Source of the DNA: Clostridiales bacterium
GTDB taxonomy: Bacteria > Bacillota > Clostridia > Christensenellales > CAG-138
NCBI GenBank assembly: GCA_012517905.1
Contig: JAAYUE010000069.1
Span: 124,001-188,000, forward strand
Length of the DNA: 64,000 bases
Direction of reading: 5' to 3'
The translations under genes were made by a program, and so were the position numbers. This document shows, in pieces, positions 1 to 9,473 of the stretch. The number at the start of each line of letters is the position of its first letter. The first letter of the stretch is position 1. The notes beneath the pieces were generated by a model. The model had not been told where the DNA came from and did no database searches. It worked only from the letters and a program-made list of their open reading frames with translations.

Positions 1-186
1 ATGAAACACGGAATCGTAAATCTGCCCCTCGCGCTCACAGCGGTGCGCGCGCCAGAAATAGCGGCGCGGATCGAAAACGCGGTCCGGCAGGGCAAGGCAC
101 AGCAGCGCCAGCAGCAGCGGCGCAATCGCCCAGACGGCGAAGATCAGCGCGATGGTGACCGGTGGACTGAACCGGAAAATCTGCAT
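1..186 (-). CDS. CrtO-like glycosyl-diaponeurosporenoate acyltransferase, N-terminal part, truncated by window edge
   Basis: Not in the ORF track. ATG at 186 on the minus strand gives MQIFRFSPPVTIALIFAVWAIAPLLLALLCLALPDRVFDPRRYFWRAHRCEREGQIYDSVFH, resembling the N-terminus of CrtO-type acyltransferases; starts right after the GT2 stop. Confidence 0.55.
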   Translation of the reverse strand, partial: MQIFRFSPPVTIALIFAVWAIAPLLLALLCLALPDRVFDPRRYFWRAHRCEREGQIYDSVFH

Positions 187-189
187 TTT

Positions 190-1287
190 TCAGCGTTCGA
201 GCTCGATGGCCCGTCCTTTCCATTTTACTTTTCCGCGAAACAGGCGGATTGCGGCGGAGTGGAGAAACACAAGCAAAAACACCGTCAGCGGCAGCGGGTA
301 GAACAACGCGGCCAGCGGAGAATAACGCCCGATCCGCCGGCCGATGCAAAACAGAACGGCCGCCCAGAGCGCATAAAGCGCGGCGTAAAGCAGGACAAGG
401 GGTTCGCCGCGCGCCAGCGAGAGGAACAGATGCAGCGGCGCGGAAGCGCACGACGCGATGAACAGAACGATCAGAAGAAAGAGCCATGCGGGCGTTTTCG
501 CCGCGCCGGTAGCGAGATTTTTCGTAAACCCTTGCCAAAGCGAGCGAAAGCCGCCGGGATACATGCGAAACGAAACGCTCGCGTCGCCGACAAACAGGCG
601 AAACGGAATCCGTGCGCGGCGCAAAACGGCGGCCAGCGCCATATCCTCCACCACGCTGGCCTTCACGCGCTCATGCCCGCCGATGGCGTCGTAATCTGCG
701 CGGGAGAGCGCGATGACCGGCCCGTACAGGCCAAGGTCGATGGGCTTTGGCAGGGCGGCGCCGTTGGCGCCGACTTGGATCAGATTGAAGATCAGCGAAA
801 ATTGTTCATAGCCCTTGTGCGTAACGTGGTACGGCTGAACCGACACCGCGCCGTGAATAGCGAACGCTTCGGCGATGCGGGAGAGCCCGTCGGGAGCAAG
901 TCGCACGTCCGCGTCCAGAAAGACGAGCAAATCGCCGGTGGCCGCCTGCGCGCCCTGCTGGCAGGCCCAGCTTTTGCCGACCCAGCCGGCCGGTTTCCTA
1001 TGAAGCGACAGCACGGTGGCGCCGAACGATTGCGCGAGGCGTTCCGTTTCGTCCTCCGAGTCATCGTTTGCCACGATGATTTCGATCGGCCGCAGCGTCT
1101 GCCGCCGTAGGTCTTCGAGCAGGAGCGGGAGCGTTGCCGCCTCGTTTCGCGCGGGGATGACGACGGAGATCCGCAAGTCCTGCGGAGCGTTCGCGCCCCT
1201 CGGCAGGTGCGGAATGCGCCAAAAAAGCACCGCAGCGGCGAAAAACCCGAGGATCAGGATGGCGAATTCAACAGAAAAAAACGTCAT
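190..1287 (-). CDS. Family 2 glycosyltransferase, CrtQ-like
   Basis: MTFFSVEFAILILG..ISVVIPARNEAATLPLLLEDL..VANDDSEDET..FLDADVRL; start placed at 1287, ATGA overlap with the upstream ORF stop. Confidence 0.8.
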   Translation of the reverse strand: MTFFSVEFAILILGFFAAAVLFWRIPHLPRGANAPQDLRISVVIPARNEAATLPLLLEDLRRQTLRPIEIIVANDDSEDETERLAQSFGATVLSLHRKPAGWVGKSWACQQGAQAATGDLLVFLDADVRLAPDGLSRIAEAFAIHGAVSVQPYHVTHKGYEQFSLIFNLIQVGANGAALPKPIDLGLYGPVIALSRADYDAIGGHERVKASVVEDMALAAVLRRARIPFRLFVGDASVSFRMYPGGFRSLWQGFTKNLATGAAKTPAWLFLLIVLFIASCASAPLHLFLSLARGEPLVLLYAALYALWAAVLFCIGRRIGRYSPLAALFYPLPLTVFLLVFLHSAAIRLFRGKVKWKGRAIELER

Positions 1288-2879
1288 GCGCGCGCACCCC
1301 GCCGTTTCAGCCGTCGCGCGGCTTCGTCCGCCGCGAGCTTGCCCGTAATGATGGAGACGGGCAGCCCGGCGGGGCTGAAGGTCCACATGCCGCATTGAAG
1401 CACATCCGGCAGGCCGGTTCGGATCGCCTGCCTGAGCTTTTTGAAATCGTGTACGGCAGGAATCGGTCGATTTGTATACGCCCAGCCTGTGATGGCGCCG
1501 TGCCGTGCGCCGGTTTCGCGCTCTATGGTCAGCGGTGTTGCGCAGAAGGAATACTCGATTTTTTCGGTCAAGCCGGGCAGGAGGGACGCGCCGAGTACGC
1601 GAAGAATCGTCTTTGTTGCCAGCGATTTGAAGGATTCGTATTCACCGCTGTCCGCAAAGAACTTCGCCAGCTCGTAATCGAACAGCGTGCTGGCAATCCA
1701 GCCTGTTTTTCCCGCGGGCGCAAGCGCAGGATCGCGCAGCGCGGGTATGGACAGTTCATAGGTGGTCGTCTCCAGATAGGAAACGGTCCATCGGCGGAGC
1801 GCCTCCGTTCCGTCGCAGCGAAGCGTGCGCCAGTCCGGCAGCGACGAAAAACCGTCCGCGACCGGCGTATAGAACGCATGGGCGCCGCAGGCCGCCTCCG
1901 CCTCCGCGGGAGAAATGCCCGTCCCGAGATACAGCGTCAGTATGGAATCGATGCCGCGGCTGCGCTCGACAAGGGCTTTTTGCCTGCGGGCTGCCTTCGG
2001 CAGCGGCTCGCCCAGCGCGCGGTAGAGCGCGGTCTGATCCGCCGCCCAGATGAGCTGACCATAGCGAAACGTGCGTCCGTCCGCAAGGGCCGCCGTGCGC
2101 GTCGCCGGGGAAACGCCGACGATGTCCGCGCCGGTGAGCAGTGTTCCGCCCTGTGCGGAAAATATCTCCGCTAAGCGCAGGGGCAGTTGTCCCGTGCCGC
2201 CGACGGGGTAGCGATAGTCGAGATACAGCCCGAAATAGCTCAGCGCAAAAAACGTCGGAGTATCGGCAAAGAAATGCTGGCAGATCATGTCGATGAGCGG
2301 TTCGCTCTGCGTAAACCGCCTCAGATATTGCCGGACGGGCGCGTCGAGCCGCGCCGCCTTTCTCATGTTGACGGAATAGTCCAGCAGCCAGGGCAGGAGC
2401 GTTCCGGCCAGATATTTTGGATCGCGCAGCTCCCGGTCGAGAAAAAGCGGGTTTTCGGCGCCGTACAGCACGTCCATATACCGCATGACCGTTTCGATTT
2501 GCACGGCGATGCCGTCGATTGCGGCCGCCTGATCGGGGAAAAAGGACTTGAACAGATTTGCGTAATCGTGCAGACTGCTTCGATCAAGGAGGCGGACGCT
2601 GCGGCTGCCGATGCCGATCGTTACGGGGTTTTTCACGAATTCGAGCGAGCTGCCGAGCGAGCGCAGCATCGGCGTGATGACGCTGGAGTCTTCAAACGCG
2701 CGGATCCCCGCGTCGAACGAAAACCCCGCGCGCGTAAACGTACCGACAAGGCCGCCCGGCTTGTCGGCCCGCTCGCAGACGAGCGTGCGAAGGCCGGCCT
2801 TTGCGCAGTATGCCGCGGCGGTCAGGCCGGCGACGCCTCCGCCGGCAACGACGACATCGTAGCGTTGGGTCGTTTCCAT
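1284..2879 (-). CDS. Phytoene/diapophytoene desaturase-family FAD oxidoreductase (CrtN/CrtP-like)
   Basis: N-terminal Rossmann motif DVVVAGGGVAGLTAAAYCAKAG; YPVGGTGQLPLRLAEIF typical of CrtI/CrtN family. Confidence 0.85.
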   Translation of the reverse strand: METTQRYDVVVAGGGVAGLTAAAYCAKAGLRTLVCERADKPGGLVGTFTRAGFSFDAGIRAFEDSSVITPMLRSLGSSLEFVKNPVTIGIGSRSVRLLDRSSLHDYANLFKSFFPDQAAAIDGIAVQIETVMRYMDVLYGAENPLFLDRELRDPKYLAGTLLPWLLDYSVNMRKAARLDAPVRQYLRRFTQSEPLIDMICQHFFADTPTFFALSYFGLYLDYRYPVGGTGQLPLRLAEIFSAQGGTLLTGADIVGVSPATRTAALADGRTFRYGQLIWAADQTALYRALGEPLPKAARRQKALVERSRGIDSILTLYLGTGISPAEAEAACGAHAFYTPVADGFSSLPDWRTLRCDGTEALRRWTVSYLETTTYELSIPALRDPALAPAGKTGWIASTLFDYELAKFFADSGEYESFKSLATKTILRVLGASLLPGLTEKIEYSFCATPLTIERETGARHGAITGWAYTNRPIPAVHDFKKLRQAIRTGLPDVLQCGMWTFSPAGLPVSIITGKLAADEAARRLKRRGARA

Positions 2880-2901
2880 CGTGGATGCCCTCCGAAAGCG
2901 G

Positions 2902-3702
2902 TTATTCGGGCGTCCGTCTTCTGACGATCAGCGCGAGGATGACCGCAACGAACGCCGCGAGGCTCAGCGAGAGCGCCAGAATCACACCCTGATATGCGCC
3001 CGCAAAGCCTGAGGCGGAGACGTGGTTGAAGAGGATGTTCGCATACGCCCAGATGAACACCAGCAGATACGGAATATCGCGAAACCGCAGCGCGGCCGCA
3101 ATGCCGATTGCCCCGCCGGCAAGCACCACCAGTATCGCCCAGATCGAGTCCCGCAACCCCAGCCCGGTAAAGCCGTAGCCGACGAGCAGCGCCGTTGCGC
3201 CCGCGATGGTCGCGACGGTGACCCAGCCGTAGTACACCGAGAACGGCAGGCGGACGAGCCACTTTTCTTTCGTTGTGAGCGGCTCGCCGGCGCTGATGGC
3301 GAGGCGGATGAATACCATGACCGCCAGAAGCAGCACGAGGATGACGAACGAGACCGCGAGCAGGCCGTAATGCCAGGCGATGATCCAGGAGAGGTTGAGC
3401 ACGCTGGAGAGGATAAACAGCACGCCGGTCCTCGTCAGCAGCGCGGCGTTGACCCGCTCGCCGGAGCGGCGGAACAATCCGAACTGATAGAGCGTGTAGG
3501 TGATGACGAGCAGATAGATCACGCCCCAGATGGAAAACGCCAGAGGAGCGGGGACGAAGAGGTTGGGATACCGGTCGGAGACTTCTTTGGGCGTCACGCC
3601 GTTGATCGGCAGAATCGAAGAGAGCGCGTTGACGGTGAGCATGGCCAGCAGCGCAAGCAGCACAAACCATTTGAGCGACTTGGGGACGGAACGCGATTCC
3701 AT
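2902..3702 (-). CDS. TspO/MBR-like tryptophan-rich sensory protein (long form)
   Basis: Multi-TM protein with YPNLFVPAPLAFSIWGVIYLLVITYTLYQ. Confidence 0.65.
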   Translation of the reverse strand: MESRSVPKSLKWFVLLALLAMLTVNALSSILPINGVTPKEVSDRYPNLFVPAPLAFSIWGVIYLLVITYTLYQFGLFRRSGERVNAALLTRTGVLFILSSVLNLSWIIAWHYGLLAVSFVILVLLLAVMVFIRLAISAGEPLTTKEKWLVRLPFSVYYGWVTVATIAGATALLVGYGFTGLGLRDSIWAILVVLAGGAIGIAAALRFRDIPYLLVFIWAYANILFNHVSASGFAGAYQGVILALSLSLAAFVAVILALIVRRRTPE

Positions 3703-3769
3703 TGCGGTTGCCTCCTTTTTGACGATATTCGTGTTCCTGTGTTCGGGTTGGTTTGGGTTGTGATACGGA

Positions 3770-5023
3770 TTACAACGTGAAGTAATAGGAGCCGAGCAGA
3801 TAGTCTTGACGGTATTTCACCGCGAGGCGGTAGAGTGCGGACTTCGCCTGCCTCAGCCGCATGTCGCCGCGTAGATAGCCGTCCCGCAGGCTGGCGTATC
3901 GCCTTGCCTCCGCGGAGGTGGCATCCTCCGATACGTAACCCCAGACGTGCTCCAGCGCGTTGACGGCGCGGCCTTTGTCCTCCGGCGCTGCGAGCGCGCG
4001 CCCCACGGCGCGATAAAACGCGACGGCATTGTCGCCTGCTTTATCTTTGAGCAGCTCGCGGATGGCTTGATACTCCTGCGGCGAGCGCTCGAGCACGCTG
4101 TATTTATACCGGCCCCACTCGGTTTCGAGCAGGCGCTGGTTTGCTTCCAAGAGACACAGACCGCACTTTACCGCGGAGCGGTTCTTATCCTTTACCTCCA
4201 GCATGATATCGGGAAGTTCGCCTGAAAGTCTGTGACAGTAGTCCAGAAACGGGTCGACGGCGATGGTGTCCGAGTGCGCTCCGCGCGATTTGAGCGGATG
4301 CTGCTGGGAATAATGCGTTTTCTGCGCGCCGTCGGTCGGGCGCCACGTGCCTCGGCAGAGGGAGACCCAGAAATCGTCGCTCTTGGTCCCGTCCGCCGGA
4401 TGGATTGCATTGTGCAGGTTGTCGTAGACTGCGGGCGCGCCGATGCGGCCGCAGAGATCGAGCACCTCGGCAATCGTATAGATGTCGCCGTCGTTTTCCA
4501 GCACGAGGCGTCGGGTGACCGCGGAAGAGAGATCGCGATAAACCGACGCAAAGCGGGCGAGAGCTGCGGCTGCGTCCCCGTATTTTCCGCCGACGTGCAG
4601 AATGATTTTATGCGTCGCGTCCAGATGCAGCGCGTCGAGAAAGCGCGCGTGATAGTTCAGGTCTTCGACCGCGCGCCGAACGACATCCGCATCCGGCGAA
4701 TTGAGCACCGTGTACTGACCCGGGTGCATGGAGACGCGCATGCCGCTTAAGGCGATCTTTTGCGCGAGGGTGTCGAGTCGCCGTCGATTGAGCGCGTCCC
4801 AGGGGAGCGCGGCGGCAATCGACGACCCGAACGGAACGATATCCGAGCTGATTCGATACAGACGTATGCCGTTTGCGATGTTGTAGTCCACCATGCGTTC
4901 GAGCGTGCGCAGATTCTCGTCGGCAAGCGAAAGAAGCCGCTCCTCGGTTGCGGTTTTCAGCGTGCAGGTTTTGATTTGTGTGCCTTCGACGGCGACGGTC
5001 AGGCAAGCGTAACCGATACGCAT
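3770..5023 (-). CDS. uvsE: UV damage endonuclease UvsE/UvdE
   Basis: MRIGYACLT...LYRISSDIVPFGS...MHPGQYTVLNSPD...LENDGDIYTIAEVLDLC; start moved from the ORF-track start to 5023. Confidence 0.9.
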   Translation of the reverse strand: MRIGYACLTVAVEGTQIKTCTLKTATEERLLSLADENLRTLERMVDYNIANGIRLYRISSDIVPFGSSIAAALPWDALNRRRLDTLAQKIALSGMRVSMHPGQYTVLNSPDADVVRRAVEDLNYHARFLDALHLDATHKIILHVGGKYGDAAAALARFASVYRDLSSAVTRRLVLENDGDIYTIAEVLDLCGRIGAPAVYDNLHNAIHPADGTKSDDFWVSLCRGTWRPTDGAQKTHYSQQHPLKSRGAHSDTIAVDPFLDYCHRLSGELPDIMLEVKDKNRSAVKCGLCLLEANQRLLETEWGRYKYSVLERSPQEYQAIRELLKDKAGDNAVAFYRAVGRALAAPEDKGRAVNALEHVWGYVSEDATSAEARRYASLRDGYLRGDMRLRQAKSALYRLAVKYRQDYLLGSYYFTL

Positions 5024-5228
5024 GGACGGGCTCCTCCCGACGGCCGGAAACCGGTATGACTGGCGATCACTTCTGCTTTGATTATAAAACACTGACAGGA
5101 TTGGTGCAACTAAAAGGCGGGCTGTCCGCCCGTTTACGGATGTGGTACAATGCGAAAGGATATTCAAAACGGATGATTGCAAAACATCCGAAGCAACGAT
5201 GCGGGAAAAAACGAAACGGAGAATCGAC

Positions 5229-5795
5229 ATGGGACAACATGAAATCGACCTCACCGAAGAGCGTGTTTCTTCGGAAGAGGTCTACGGCGGAAAACTCGTT
5301 CACCTGTTCAGGGATACGGCGCGCCTGCCGAATGGAAAACTTGCCACGCGCGAGGTGCTGCGCCTGCCCGGCGCGGTCGCCGTCGTGCCGCTCACAAGCG
5401 AGGGAAACGTCATTCTGGTGCGGCAGTACCGCTATCCGTTTGCCGAAGTCATGCTCGAAATTCCCGCGGGCAAACTCGATCCCGGCGAAGATCCGGCGGA
5501 CTGCGCGCGCCGCGAACTGTCCGAAGAGACCGGCATGGAGGCGGAAGAGCTCGTTTCCCTCGGCGTATACTATCCTTCCGTCGCCGTGTTGGACGAAAAG
5601 ATCCATCTCTACCTTGCGCGCGGGCTGACGCAGAAGGAATCCCACCCGGACGAGGACGAGTTTCTGCGCGCCGAAACGCTGCCGCTTAACGAACTGGTCG
5701 AGCGGATTCTGCGCGGGGACGTGCCGGACGGTAAGACGCAGGCCGCCGTACTCAAGGCCTGGCATCTGGTCCGGTTTGAAGGTCATTCCCGATAA
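5229..5795 (+). CDS. NUDIX hydrolase, ADP-ribose pyrophosphatase-like
   Basis: GKLDPGEDPADCARRELSEETGMEAEELV Nudix box; start at 5229 after an AG-rich RBS. Confidence 0.88.
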   Translation: MGQHEIDLTEERVSSEEVYGGKLVHLFRDTARLPNGKLATREVLRLPGAVAVVPLTSEGNVILVRQYRYPFAEVMLEIPAGKLDPGEDPADCARRELSEETGMEAEELVSLGVYYPSVAVLDEKIHLYLARGLTQKESHPDEDEFLRAETLPLNELVERILRGDVPDGKTQAAVLKAWHLVRFEGHSR

Positions 5796-6160
5796 AACGT
5801 CCGGATTAAATCGATGATTTCTTCCTCGCCGATGCCGAGGGACCGATAGTATTCGACGTCTTTTTTCAATTTTTGGAGCGCCATCTCGTTTCGTTTGTCC
5901 AGTCGCTCGACGCGGTTCATGGGGGCGACGAAGCACCCGCGGCCGACCATCGAATGGATCAGGCCCGCGCGCTCCAGTTCTTCCCATGCTTTTTTGACCG
6001 TAATGACGCTGATTTGAAGCTCTTTTGCCACGGTGCGAATCGGCGGCAGGCAATACCCTTCGCGCAGCTGTCCCAGTATGATCTGCGAGGACAGCTGCTC
6101 GAAGAGCTGCTGATAGATGGGCTTATCCGAAGCCGACGAAATGATCAGATCGAGCGGCAT
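5783..6160 (-). CDS. GntR-family regulator, YtrA-like
   Basis: DKPIYQQLFEQLSSQIILGQLREGYCLPPIRTVAKELQISVITVKKAWEELERAGLI. Confidence 0.9.
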   Translation of the reverse strand: MPLDLIISSASDKPIYQQLFEQLSSQIILGQLREGYCLPPIRTVAKELQISVITVKKAWEELERAGLIHSMVGRGCFVAPMNRVERLDKRNEMALQKLKKDVEYYRSLGIGEEEIIDLIRTFYRE

Positions 6161-6807
6161 TATAGATTAACCTGTTCAAATCGTTTGATCGACGCGCGCA
6201 TCGAAGCCCAGGTAAGCAGGACAAACGCGGCGATGCCGCAGAGGAGCACGGGGATCTGCCCGATCAGCGCGTCCCGGCTGATGCCGTCCAGCACGCGCGT
6301 TGCCGCGGGCACGGTCACCACGAGAAGCTCGATGCCGGTGGCAAACAGAAAGGCCAGCGTCAGGGCGACGATCAACGGAGCCGCCAGCCGATATGCCGTT
6401 TTGTATACCATCGGAAAGAAGACCACGTTGAACAGGCCGAACATGGCGAATACACAGCCGATATACGCCACATTGGGATCGATGAAGAAATTTGGTGTGT
6501 GATACAGGGTGATATTCAGGGCGGCGAAGATGGCGACAACGAGCACCTGCGCCGTCTGCAGCAGCGCGAAGGCCAGTATTCTGGCCCGAACCGCGTCGCT
6601 TTTGCGGACGGGCAGCAGCATGGTGAACTCCATGTCTTTCTGTGTTTTGGAAAACTGGATGATGTTGGGCAGCGCGACGAAGAGCAAATACATGGGTGCG
6701 ATGAAAAACACCCATTGCGGGATGAGCACCAGCGCGCCGAACAGCGTGACCAGAAAATAAAGCGGACTGATGACGAGCCGGAATTCTTTATTCAGCAGAT
6801 TTTTCAT
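6160..6807 (-). CDS. ABC-2 type permease
   Basis: Multi-TM; downstream of and coupled to the ABC ATPase and GntR gene. Confidence 0.75.
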   Translation of the reverse strand: MKNLLNKEFRLVISPLYFLVTLFGALVLIPQWVFFIAPMYLLFVALPNIIQFSKTQKDMEFTMLLPVRKSDAVRARILAFALLQTAQVLVVAIFAALNITLYHTPNFFIDPNVAYIGCVFAMFGLFNVVFFPMVYKTAYRLAAPLIVALTLAFLFATGIELLVVTVPAATRVLDGISRDALIGQIPVLLCGIAAFVLLTWASMRASIKRFEQVNL

Positions 6808-7654
6808 GTTGGTGCTCCTCTCTTGCGTGATAGATCATGATGTCTTCCAGCGAAGGCGCCTCGACCGTAACGGCGTCGCGGTCGGTCAGGTCTTTCGTTC
6901 GAATCAGCCCGGTGAAGCCGTAGGCGTGCGTTTTTGCGGAGACCAGACGCGCTTCGATGTCCGGCCGCTGCGCCGCCGTTCCCTTTACGATGCGGTAAGA
7001 GGCGATCAGCTCGTCCTTTTCGCAGCTGGCGATCATTCGCCCGTTTTCGATGTATGTGATGAAATCGGCGCACTTTTCCAGATCGCTTGTGATGTGGGTC
7101 GAGAATAATATGCTGACATCGCCGGTTTCGATGAGTTCCTGAAACAGCGTAAGCAGGTCGTCCCTTGCGACGGGGTCCAGTCCGCTGGTGGGCTCGTCCA
7201 GTATCAAAAGCTTTGCATGGTGCGACATGGCGAGCGCCAGCGCGTATTTGATCTTCATGCCGCCGGACAGTTCCGACGGCCGCTTGGCCTCGTCCAGATG
7301 AAACCGGGCCATATAGGAGCGATATGCGCTGTCGTCCCAGTTGTCGTAAAAGCGGCGGACCACATCGGTGATGGTCCGGATTCTGGTTTTGGCGTAGAAG
7401 TCCACGCCGCCGAACGAGACGCCGATGTGCTGCTTGAACGCCAGTTCGTTTTGAAAGAAATCCTGCCCGAACAGCTGCACGCTGCCGCCGTCCTTGGGCG
7501 TCAGGCCGAGCATGCATTTCAGCGTGGTCGTCTTGCCGGCGCCGTTCGGCCCGATAAACCCCATGATATACCCTGATTCCAAAGAAAAGGATATGTCGTT
7601 CAGTTCAAACGAACTGTAGCGCTTTTTCAGATGGTCAATTTTTAAGAGTTCCAT
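6788..7654 (-). CDS. ABC transporter ATP-binding protein
   Basis: Walker A GPNGAGKTT, signature SELSGGMKIK, Walker B LLILDEPTSGLDP; start MELLKIDHL at 7654. Confidence 0.92.
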   Translation of the reverse strand: MELLKIDHLKKRYSSFELNDISFSLESGYIMGFIGPNGAGKTTTLKCMLGLTPKDGGSVQLFGQDFFQNELAFKQHIGVSFGGVDFYAKTRIRTITDVVRRFYDNWDDSAYRSYMARFHLDEAKRPSELSGGMKIKYALALAMSHHAKLLILDEPTSGLDPVARDDLLTLFQELIETGDVSILFSTHITSDLEKCADFITYIENGRMIASCEKDELIASYRIVKGTAAQRPDIEARLVSAKTHAYGFTGLIRTKDLTDRDAVTVEAPSLEDIMIYHAREEHQHEKSAE

Positions 7655-7676
7655 CGATATCCTCCTGTCACAGCGA

Positions 7677-7729
7677 ATATTGTGTATATTGAACATGCAC
7701 AATATATCACTGGAAAACGAGGCTGTCAA
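7677..7729 (-). promoter_or_regulatory. Promoter with overlapping palindromic operator for the GntR/ABC operon
   Basis: On the minus strand TTGACA (7729-7724), 17-bp spacer, TATATT (7706-7701); inverted repeat ATATTGTG (7677-7684) / CACAATAT (7698-7705) overlaps the -10. Confidence 0.7.
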
Positions 7730-7840
7730 CCCCTGTATTTGGCTGAAAGGCAGAAAAACGTTGCTATTTTTGTTTCACAGCAAGCTCGCCGCATGATTTT
7801 CCCAGAGCATTTGGACGAAAACAAATCTGAATAAGGCCGA

Positions 7841-7877
7841 TAAAAACGGAGAGCGGGTTGTCCGCTCTCCGTTTTTG
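7841..7877. terminator. Bidirectional rho-independent terminator
   Basis: AAAAACGGAGAGCGG-gttgt-CCGCTCTCCGTTTTT. Confidence 0.85.
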
Positions 7878-7900
7878 CGCTTCGGAATTATTGCATTCGA

Positions 7901-8728
7901 TTATTCTGCCGCCGCGTCCTCGGCGGGGATCACGCAATATTTTCCATCGTAGGGCTTCGTCTTGACGACGCCTTTTTTGATCAGGATCAGCAGCACGACG
8001 CCGACGACGACCAGCACGGCGGAGAGCGCCTGGGACACGCGAACGGTGCCGAAGAGATAGAGGCTGTCCGTGCGCAGGCCTTCTATGATTGCGCGGCCGA
8101 TGCCGTAGCCGATGAAGTAGGTCGCCAGCAGCGTTCCGTCCTTGACGCCTTTTCGCCCGAGCAACAGCGTGACCACGAACAGGATAGTGTTCCAGCAGCT
8201 CTCATAAAAGAACGTTGCCTGATGCCACTCGCCAAGCGACCGGATATACACCGCCAGCGGGAAAAACTGGAGATTCGGATTCGACACCAGCGCGCCGAAC
8301 GCTTCCTGATTGATGAAATTTCCCCAGCGCCCCATCACCTGCCCGAGGATCAGGCTGGGAATGACGAGGTCGATGAGCTTGAGAAACGGAAATTTCGCCG
8401 CTTTCGAAAAGATGAACGCCGCAAGAAATCCGCCGATCACCGCGCCATAGATGGCGAGACCGCCTTTGTTGATTGCAAAGATCGAGCCGAGGTTTCCGGC
8501 GTACTGGTCCCACTCGAAGGCGACATAATAGAGCCGCGCGCCGATGATGGCAAGCGGAACGGCGATGAGGATGAAGTCCAGCACCAGATCCGCCGACCAG
8601 CCGCGCTTTCTGGCGCGCAGAGTGGCAAGGAAGATGCCGAGCAGCAGCCCGGAGGCGATGATGACGCCATACCAGGCGATGTTCAGCCCCTGGATTCCAA
8701 ACAGATTTTCTATCGCATACCGATTCAT
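7901..8728 (-). CDS. lgt: Prolipoprotein diacylglyceryl transferase
   Basis: ITWYGVII-like N-terminus; GRWGNFINQEAFG signature; multi-TM. Confidence 0.95.
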   Translation of the reverse strand: MNRYAIENLFGIQGLNIAWYGVIIASGLLLGIFLATLRARKRGWSADLVLDFILIAVPLAIIGARLYYVAFEWDQYAGNLGSIFAINKGGLAIYGAVIGGFLAAFIFSKAAKFPFLKLIDLVIPSLILGQVMGRWGNFINQEAFGALVSNPNLQFFPLAVYIRSLGEWHQATFFYESCWNTILFVVTLLLGRKGVKDGTLLATYFIGYGIGRAIIEGLRTDSLYLFGTVRVSQALSAVLVVVGVVLLILIKKGVVKTKPYDGKYCVIPAEDAAAE

Positions 8729-8884
8729 GGAGAGAACCTCTTTTCGTTGGGTGGCCGCCGAGCCGAAACCGGAAGCGGCACCGTTATTGTACCAAGCCAC
8801 CTTCGGGAGCGCAAGCGAGAGCGGAGGAAAGGCGGCGATTTACCACTTTATTTTACAGAAAAGAAAAAATGCGGAAAAGAAGGA

Positions 8885-8944
8885 TTGACAACTTAAGTTA
8901 GATGGTGTAAACTCCATATCTGAAAGTTAGACGAGTTTAACTTT
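8885..8944 (+). promoter_or_regulatory. feo operon promoter with metalloregulator-like palindrome
   Basis: TTGACA (8885-8890), 17 bp, TAAACT (8908-8913); downstream near-perfect palindrome AAAGTTAGAC-GA-GTTTAACTTT (8923-8944). Confidence 0.65.
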
Positions 8945-9021
8945 ATGCTTCAAAAGAGCGGCGCGCTTTGGAATGCGCAGCGAACAAGCCAATTGGATGG
9001 AACAAGGACGGAGGTGCGGGA

Positions 9022-9234
9022 ATGATGCCGCTGACGATGGCGAGGCCGGGCGAAACGGGCTATATCAAAAAGATCACCGGGAAGGACGAGGTGCGGAGGC
9101 ACCTGGCCGAATTGGGCTTTGTCGTTGGCGAGCGGGTAACGGTCGTCAGCGCCATTGCGGGCAACATGATTTTGCAGGTGAAGGACTGCCGGATCGCGCT
9201 TGGCGGCGAGATGGCAAACCGCATACTGATTTAA
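9022..9234 (+). CDS. feoA: FeoA domain protein (first copy)
   Basis: MMPLTMARPGETGYIKKITGKDEVRRHLAELGFVVGERVTVV...GNMILQVKDCRIALGGEMANRI; RBS GGAGGTG. Confidence 0.9.
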   Translation: MMPLTMARPGETGYIKKITGKDEVRRHLAELGFVVGERVTVVSAIAGNMILQVKDCRIALGGEMANRILI

Positions 9235-9251
9235 ACGAGGAGGAGCAAAGC

Positions 9252-9473
9252 ATGAAAACACTACGAGACGTGCCGATCGGGCAGACGGCGACGGTGGCGA
9301 AACTCCACGGCGAGGGCGCGCTCAAGCGGCGGATTATGGACATGGGCATCACCAAGGGCGTGGAGGTCTATGTGCGAAAGGTTGCGCCGCTTGGCGATCC
9401 GCTTGAGGTGACCGTCCGCGGATATGAACTCTCTGTGCGCAAGGGCGACGCGGCGAGCATCGAGGTGGAGTAA
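9252..9473 (+). CDS. feoA: FeoA domain protein (second copy)
   Basis: MKTLRDVPIGQTATVAKLHGEGALKRRIMDMGITKGVEVYVRKVAPLGDPLEVTVRGYELSVRKGDAASIEVE; nested in ORF 8973-9473. Confidence 0.92.
   Translation: MKTLRDVPIGQTATVAKLHGEGALKRRIMDMGITKGVEVYVRKVAPLGDPLEVTVRGYELSVRKGDAASIEVE

Noticed and set aside
1-1110. 369-aa plus-strand ORF
   Set aside because: Antisense to the CrtQ-like and CrtO-like genes; composition of a shadow ORF.
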